Positions 59,782 through 64,000 of a stretch of DNA of 64,000 nt are shown here, one piece after another. The position numbers were made by a program, and so were the translations under genes. Source of the stretch: Amorphophallus konjac (lineage: Eukaryota > Streptophyta > Magnoliopsida > Alismatales > Araceae); assembly GCA_022559845.1 (NCBI GenBank), contig CM040118.1, positions 238,251,224 through 238,315,223 of the forward strand, given 5' to 3'. Position 1 is the first letter of the stretch. Each line of letters begins with the position of its first letter. The notes below the pieces were generated by a model. The model was not told where the DNA came from, searched no databases, and was given only the letters and a program-made list of their open reading frames with translations.

Positions 59782-60147
59782 TGAGGGGGGTAAATCTGGT
59801 TTAACCCAGGAACGGCCCAGGCGCGAGCGGCCCATTAAGGTTCAGAAGCGCTGAGCCCATGCTAGGGGCAAACATGCACGCCCAATCCAGTAAGACGATC
59901 TGCATGGCTCCTGGATCGAATCCTGCGGCCCCTACCTTTCTCTTACTCTGCTCTACTCTATCGCTCATTAAATCCCTTGCTAACTTAAGCATCGGAGGGT
60001 TGTCCCCTGGGGTAACACCCGTGACTCCTTCTGACGCCCTTCTGGTTTCTTGGTGCTTGCAAGCATCCACGGGCGCGAGACGATTTTCCCCAACAAACAA
60101 ATAGAGAAGGTGGTACGTCGTCTAGAAACCATTTTCCCGCCGCAACA
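59782..60147 (+). repeat. Tat 3' LTR (366 bp)
   Basis: Same length as 38623-38988, with about 39 substitutions by eye and no gaps. Ends CGCAACA before GAGAT. Confidence 0.92.
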
Positions 60148-60152
60148 GAGAT

Positions 60153-61272
60153 AAAAGTCATGAAAGGTACCCACCTCCTTCTTTAACCAAGAGAGATCAT
60201 TAATAGCCTTATTCAATTCATTCTCCCCTCGCACATCCTCTTCATCCTTTCCTTGGAACAAGGTCTCCTCAAATTCAAGAAGCGAAGCGAATGGGATTTG
60301 ATCATGGACTAGCATATTACTTTCTTCTTTTTCACCCACCAACTTGAGATCATCAACTTCTTTAGAACCCTTCTCATAATGACAATTAAGCTCATGCTCC
60401 TGGAACTCATCTTTTCGATCATCATCATGACTATAGCTAACTCTCTCAAAAACTTCCTGATAAGACTCTTCCTTATTTTTCACATGATCTAAATCGAGAG
60501 TGATTTGAGTATTGTGTTAATGGGAAATCATGGGTTGATTATAAAAGCTTTTAGTATTGTTAAATTGTGGAAGTTGGTAATCAGAATTGGCATTGGAGTA
60601 ACTAGGCAATTCATCCAATTCCATGCCCTTGATGGTTTCAGCAAGTTGATCTAGTCGGGTTTGATTTTGGTCCATGATGAATTGATTTTGGGCCATGATG
60701 AATTAATGAAATTGATTAATTCTCTCCTCTTGATTAAGAGTTGAACCTGTAGGAGATATAATTGTAAGTTGAGAAGAAGAGTTCGAAGGATAAGAAGTTA
60801 AATAATGATCAACTTGATAGTGAGGTAGGGGAGAGGATATGGGTTGTCCTCCATAGTGGGCTTGATCATGAAAGTTATTTGAAGATGGAGCCCAATTTTG
60901 AAAGAATTGATCCGGAAGATTTTAGTCCGGGCCTTGATAAGAATCCCAAGAACTGTTATATTGTCCTCCCCAATAAGAATCATAAGAAGGGGTGGAGAGT
61001 CCTTGAGCAATTTGGGCTTGTTCTTGGGTGCGAGATGAATTATAGGGCCCATGAAAGAATTGAGTGGATTGGATATGATCTTGATTAAAGGAATGAAGCT
61101 GGGCCCCCATGAGTGATGGGCTTTCATTGTAGGCTGACCAAGAGTATGGGCTTTCGTAGTCGGTGGGGCCATTGTGGGTGAATGATAAAGGTTGAGTTGG
61201 CCCATTATTAATATAATGGGCCGGCTTGGCCCATATGTGAGAAGAAGGTGGCATGGAAGAGCTTGGATTCAT
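60153..61272 (-). pseudogene. N-terminal part of the Athila-like ORF, copy 3
   Basis: The ATG at 61272 opens MNPSSSMPPSSHIWAKPAHY. The frame is open to 60922, where a stop breaks it (a second stop and small indels follow). The acidic part, open over 60483-60153, ends in AINDLSWLKKEVGTFHDFYL, which joins in frame with 38622 across the Tat insertion. This gives the best view of the true N-terminus of the family protein. Confidence 0.68.
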
Positions 61273-61619
61273 AGCCCAAAGAATGGATCAAGAAAATGGG
61301 CCAAAAGGTATGTCTTATTGAATTTGCAAGCCCAACTCAAAAACATGAATTTCTCACCATTTTTTTAATCTCTTATGATGATTTTTTTTATGTTTTTTTT
61401 TCAATGCAATGCAATCAACAACTATATGAATAATGCATGCAACATGATGTTTTTTTTTGTGTTATGTTTTTTTTTAAACTACTAAGGGCAAACTAACTCC
61501 GGGGTGCTTCTTGTTACAACCTGCCCGACGTCCGTGAGGGAATTCACAGGTGCGGGGGCTTATGGAGGTCTTGGAAAAGAAGATTCTGGTCCAAAGAGAC
61601 GGAGTGCCCAATGGAGGGT
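61273..61619 (-). other. Partial Athila-like leader, copy 3
   Basis: Includes the conserved block at 61534-61570. It ends where the TGATG-type LTR starts; AGGGT (61615-61619) would be its target duplication. Confidence 0.65.
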
Positions 61620-62094
61620 TGATGCGGGACGGACACGCGACCTGGCACTCTAGCTCGCGATCGCCCCTAAGCGAGAGAAGACGTGGGACCGTGCACAGTT
61701 GAGAAACCGATAGTGAGTCTCGGGTATCGACTTTCCGCATGTACTCAGATCGAGTCACGGGATGGGTCACTCACTCTCGCTCTCTCGCAGCGGTGATACA
61801 ATTGATAAAACGGGCTAATAACCTATCACATGCAGCGGCATTCAAAAATATACAGGTAAAGCAAATACCTACGAGGAGGGTAGCGAGTTTACCTCCATGC
61901 TCCGGGCGTGGGGAAGACTTCTCGGCCAAGTACGGTAACTCCCGATAACAACGGTTAAAATTTAATTACAACAGTGAATTTTATTGCCCACTCCACGCAG
62001 GGAGGTAAAGGGCTACAAGTGGGCCCGGGAGGACCGATCCTGGGTTGACGGGCAGCAAGCTGGCCAGGCGTTTGAGGTGAACTCGGCCTGCTGG

Positions 62095-62145
62095 TCCGAC
62101 TCGATACTGCGCCGACTCGGTGCTGCGCCGACTTGGTTCTGACTC
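62095..62145 (-). repeat. 16-bp tandem repeat, three units
   Basis: CCGACTCGATACTGCG, CCGACTCGGTGCTGCG and CCGACTTGGTTCTGAC follow one another inside the LTR. Confidence 0.75.
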
Positions 62146-63117
62146 GCTAGACAGCAAGGCGCGGCTTCCAAAGGAACGTCACCTTACTGAGATCTTCGGA
62201 AGGTGCCGCTTGGCTGGAACGTTGTCAGGACATCCCTGGTGGACTCTTGGGAGCGACGGTCGCGGAAGTTGACTTTTGATCTTTATTTGTGAATTTCTCC
62301 CGGACTGTTATTTCGGACCTGCACAGGGAACAGATCTGCGCGCCTCGGCTGCAAGAATTAATTCACTCAGATCTGAAATCAGATCGAGGTGAGACCAGCG
62401 GCGTTGGAAAGAGGACTCACAGATCTACAATATATAAGTTTTGTAGGTCGATCCAACCAAGGGATGAGAAATGGGAGGCTCTGCAACACTGTGTTTTTTC
62501 TATGGATCTGATTACTGACACTCAGGATAGAAAGGGATCTGCCTGAAATTGACCTTTGACCGAGAGGTGAATGATTTGTCCAGGGGCTAAAAATATTATG
62601 GGAGGTAGGGGGAAACGTGAGGAACACTGAGGAATTTTTGTAGATTTTTTGAAAATTTCTAAGGGGGTGGGAAAAATACGAATAGGTGACACTGTCCCGT
62701 GGATCTGTAGAATGGCAGATTACAGGGGGGAACAAGAAATATGGGAAAAATACTAAACGAAAGCCAAATGGCACAAAATTTAAACGGGAGACTAGAGGAG
62801 ATAGGTAGAACAAGCCCTCAAAGTTTGAGATCGATCAGACAATAAGAAAAAAAGATAAAATTCCAGAGTTGAGGTTCTATCCTGATTTGGACAGAACTCC
62901 GACGATGGTGGCGGCGGCGCGATGGCGTGCGATGGCGGCAGAATCAGAATTCAGAGGATGAGAGGAAGAGATAGAATGGGTCTCACACCCTAGAATGGCA
63001 GAATTCTATCTACAAGGGGGGTAGGAGAGTGGAGGAGGGCACACCCTTCTTTGGCTCCAACCAAATTCACAATTTTTTCATCATTCATCATTAATTCGTA
63101 CAAAACACTATACATGT

Positions 63118-63127
63118 GTTTATATAG
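63118..63127 (-). promoter_or_regulatory. TATA box of the right-hand LTR
   Basis: CTATATAAAC on the minus strand, about 450 bases from the LTR start. Confidence 0.55.
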
Positions 63128-63571
63128 AAGGGGAGGAAGGGGGAGGGGGTTGGAATTTCGTGGGAGAGAGGGGAGGGGTAGCATTTTCTTCCCTTATGTG
63201 GTCAATTGGCCTAAAAAAAGAAAATACAAAATATCATTTTAATGGGGGGCACCCCCTTGACTTAAGGGGAGGCATCTTGGACATTTTAAGCCCATTATCC
63301 CCTTTGAATGTCAAACCATCTAGAAGCCCGCCTAGGACTTTGACCAGCCCCACATGGGTCCCTAGGACTTAGGTGGACCAATGGGAAAGAGTGCGGGGCC
63401 CCTTTACTGGTCCTACTGGACTTTTGCACAAAAACCCACTAAAACCTAAAGACTCACATATTGGCTTATAAAGCCTTACAATTGCACATATGTTTTTCCA
63501 TTGATATAAAAATAAAGAAAATGACACAAATGCAAATTAAAAATGTTAGTGCTCGGCGTCGATTCCCATCA

Positions 63572-63590
63572 ACTCTCCCCGAGTGGGAAG
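63572..63590 (-). other. Polypurine tract of the right-hand element
   Basis: The minus strand reads CTTCCCACTCGGGGAGAGT before TGATGGG. Purine content is highest in the last ten bases. Confidence 0.55.
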
Positions 63591-64000
63591 AACTTGACCC
63601 CGTCGAGTAAGGGGGCGGCTGCTCAAGTAGCTCCGACGGATGCGTCACCGAACCTGGAAGCGCGGAGTACGCTCCACTCCAAGTAATCGACACCTGCTCA
63701 TCCTGTATAGATTCGATATGTATACGCTGCTGGGGAATGAGGCCAGAGGTGGACACTTTGGGGTGGGGTCACTCTCAAAGGAGGGAGGCGGCTCAAAGAC
63801 TCACCTGGATTCACCGCTGGGTCCCTTATGTGACTAGATCCGATATGTAGAGGTAGAACCGAACCCAAAGTACGACAAGTCTCATACTCAAAAGGGACTA
63901 ACAACGCGAGTGTACAAAACTGACTTGACTCGATGTATGCACAGACACACAAGACCTTAAACACACCTAATGTTAGTCCGACCTACGCATATGCGATGGT
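63591..64000 (-). other. Interior of the right-hand element, no gene identified
   Basis: Should be the 3' end of its internal region. Short minus-strand ORFs (to 96 codons) are Ser/Pro-rich and match nothing I know. Confidence 0.4.

Larger units (their letters stand above)
38623..60147 (+). mobile_element. Tat-lineage Ty3/gypsy LTR retrotransposon
   Basis: 366-bp LTRs at both ends with a perfect 5-bp duplication GAGAT (38618-38622 and 60148-60152). The PBS is TTGGCGCCGTCTGTGGGAA. Gag, protease, RT-RNase H, a second (archaeal-type) RNase H and integrase are followed by a long 3' region with an antisense ORF. The extra RNase H and antisense ORF are Tat hallmarks. The LTRs differ at about 39 of 366 bases by my count, so it is much older than the Tekay element inside it. 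Confidence 0.93.
36756..61619 (-). mobile_element. Athila-like element, copy 3 (split by a Tat element)
   Basis: 3' untranslated region 36756-37939, ORF 37940-38622 continued at 60153-61272, and leader up to 61619, where another LTR begins. Removing 38623-60152 restores continuity with copy 2, confirming the nested insertion. Confidence 0.8.
61620..63571 (-). repeat. LTR of a further element (1952 bp), minus orientation
   Basis: The plus strand begins TGATGCGGGACGG and ends GATTCCCATCA, again TGATG/CATCA ends. On the minus strand a CTATATAAAC box lies at 63118-63127 and AATAAA at 61980-61985. A G-rich purine tract lies directly outside at 63572-63590. The structure fits a 3' LTR of an element extending right of the window. 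The lineage is not clear; Athila/Tat-like is possible from the ends. Confidence 0.65.

Noticed and set aside
62288..62813. Host gene on either strand
   Set aside because: Falls inside an LTR with TATA box, AATAAA and TGATG/CATCA ends; ORFs are short and without motifs.

Overview
The window is a stretch of plant nuclear DNA made almost entirely of nested retrotransposons. The evidence is tRNA-Met, tRNA-Asp-like and Tat-type primer binding sites (PBS), Tekay-type chromovirus, Tat, Athila-like and SIRE-like Copia LTR elements, and a plant L1-type LINE whose ORF1 has a zinc knuckle. A large angiosperm genome is implied. The GC-rich codon use of the LINE and the Tat element would suit a monocot, but this is weak evidence. 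I see no convincing host gene, tRNA, rRNA, CRISPR array or organellar DNA.

Layout. (1) 1-7705, minus: a very young Tekay-like Ty3/gypsy element with a 1370-codon gag-pol ORF. The ORF carries an 80-codon in-frame RT deletion, and 368 comparable LTR bases are identical. (2) 7706-18306: two divergent Copia LTRs facing each other (7706-9314 plus; 13774 to about 15998 minus) around a gag-only minus-strand remnant with many zinc knuckles, then an LTR-like block (about 16011-18306). (3) 18307-36755, minus: tandem copies of an Athila-like, apparently non-autonomous family. Its LTR is 1678 bp, its internal region about 4 kb, and it has one ORF of about 600 codons that I cannot assign; no RT is seen. 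Copy 1 is split by a composite insert (about 19034-28407) made of a sense LTR-PBS-leader piece of the same family fused to a LINE. (4) 36756-61619, minus: a third copy, split by a Tat-lineage gypsy element (38623-60147, target site duplication GAGAT). That element is itself split in gag by a second Tekay-like element (39769-50615, duplication TTGTA). (5) 61620-64000, minus: the 3' LTR and adjoining interior of another element that runs off the window.

The nest gives an order of events: Athila-like, then Tat (366-bp LTRs, roughly 39 mismatches by eye), then Tekay 2 (3.08-kb LTRs with scattered differences). Tekay 1 is the youngest by LTR identity.

The least expected signal is short inverted-repeat (hairpin) arrays in the LTRs. 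Tekay 1 has about 18 ACGCC/GGCGT units. Tekay 2 has about 11 GTAACGGTC/GACCGTTAC units. A block at 16640-17335 has similar GCGGTC/GGCCGC units and shares a 17-base core with Tekay 2. The leader of the 7706-9314 Copia LTR has a run of perfect hairpins with a recurring GGTT(G) loop and different stems. A block of about 38 nt is also shared by Tekay LTRs and Athila-like leaders.
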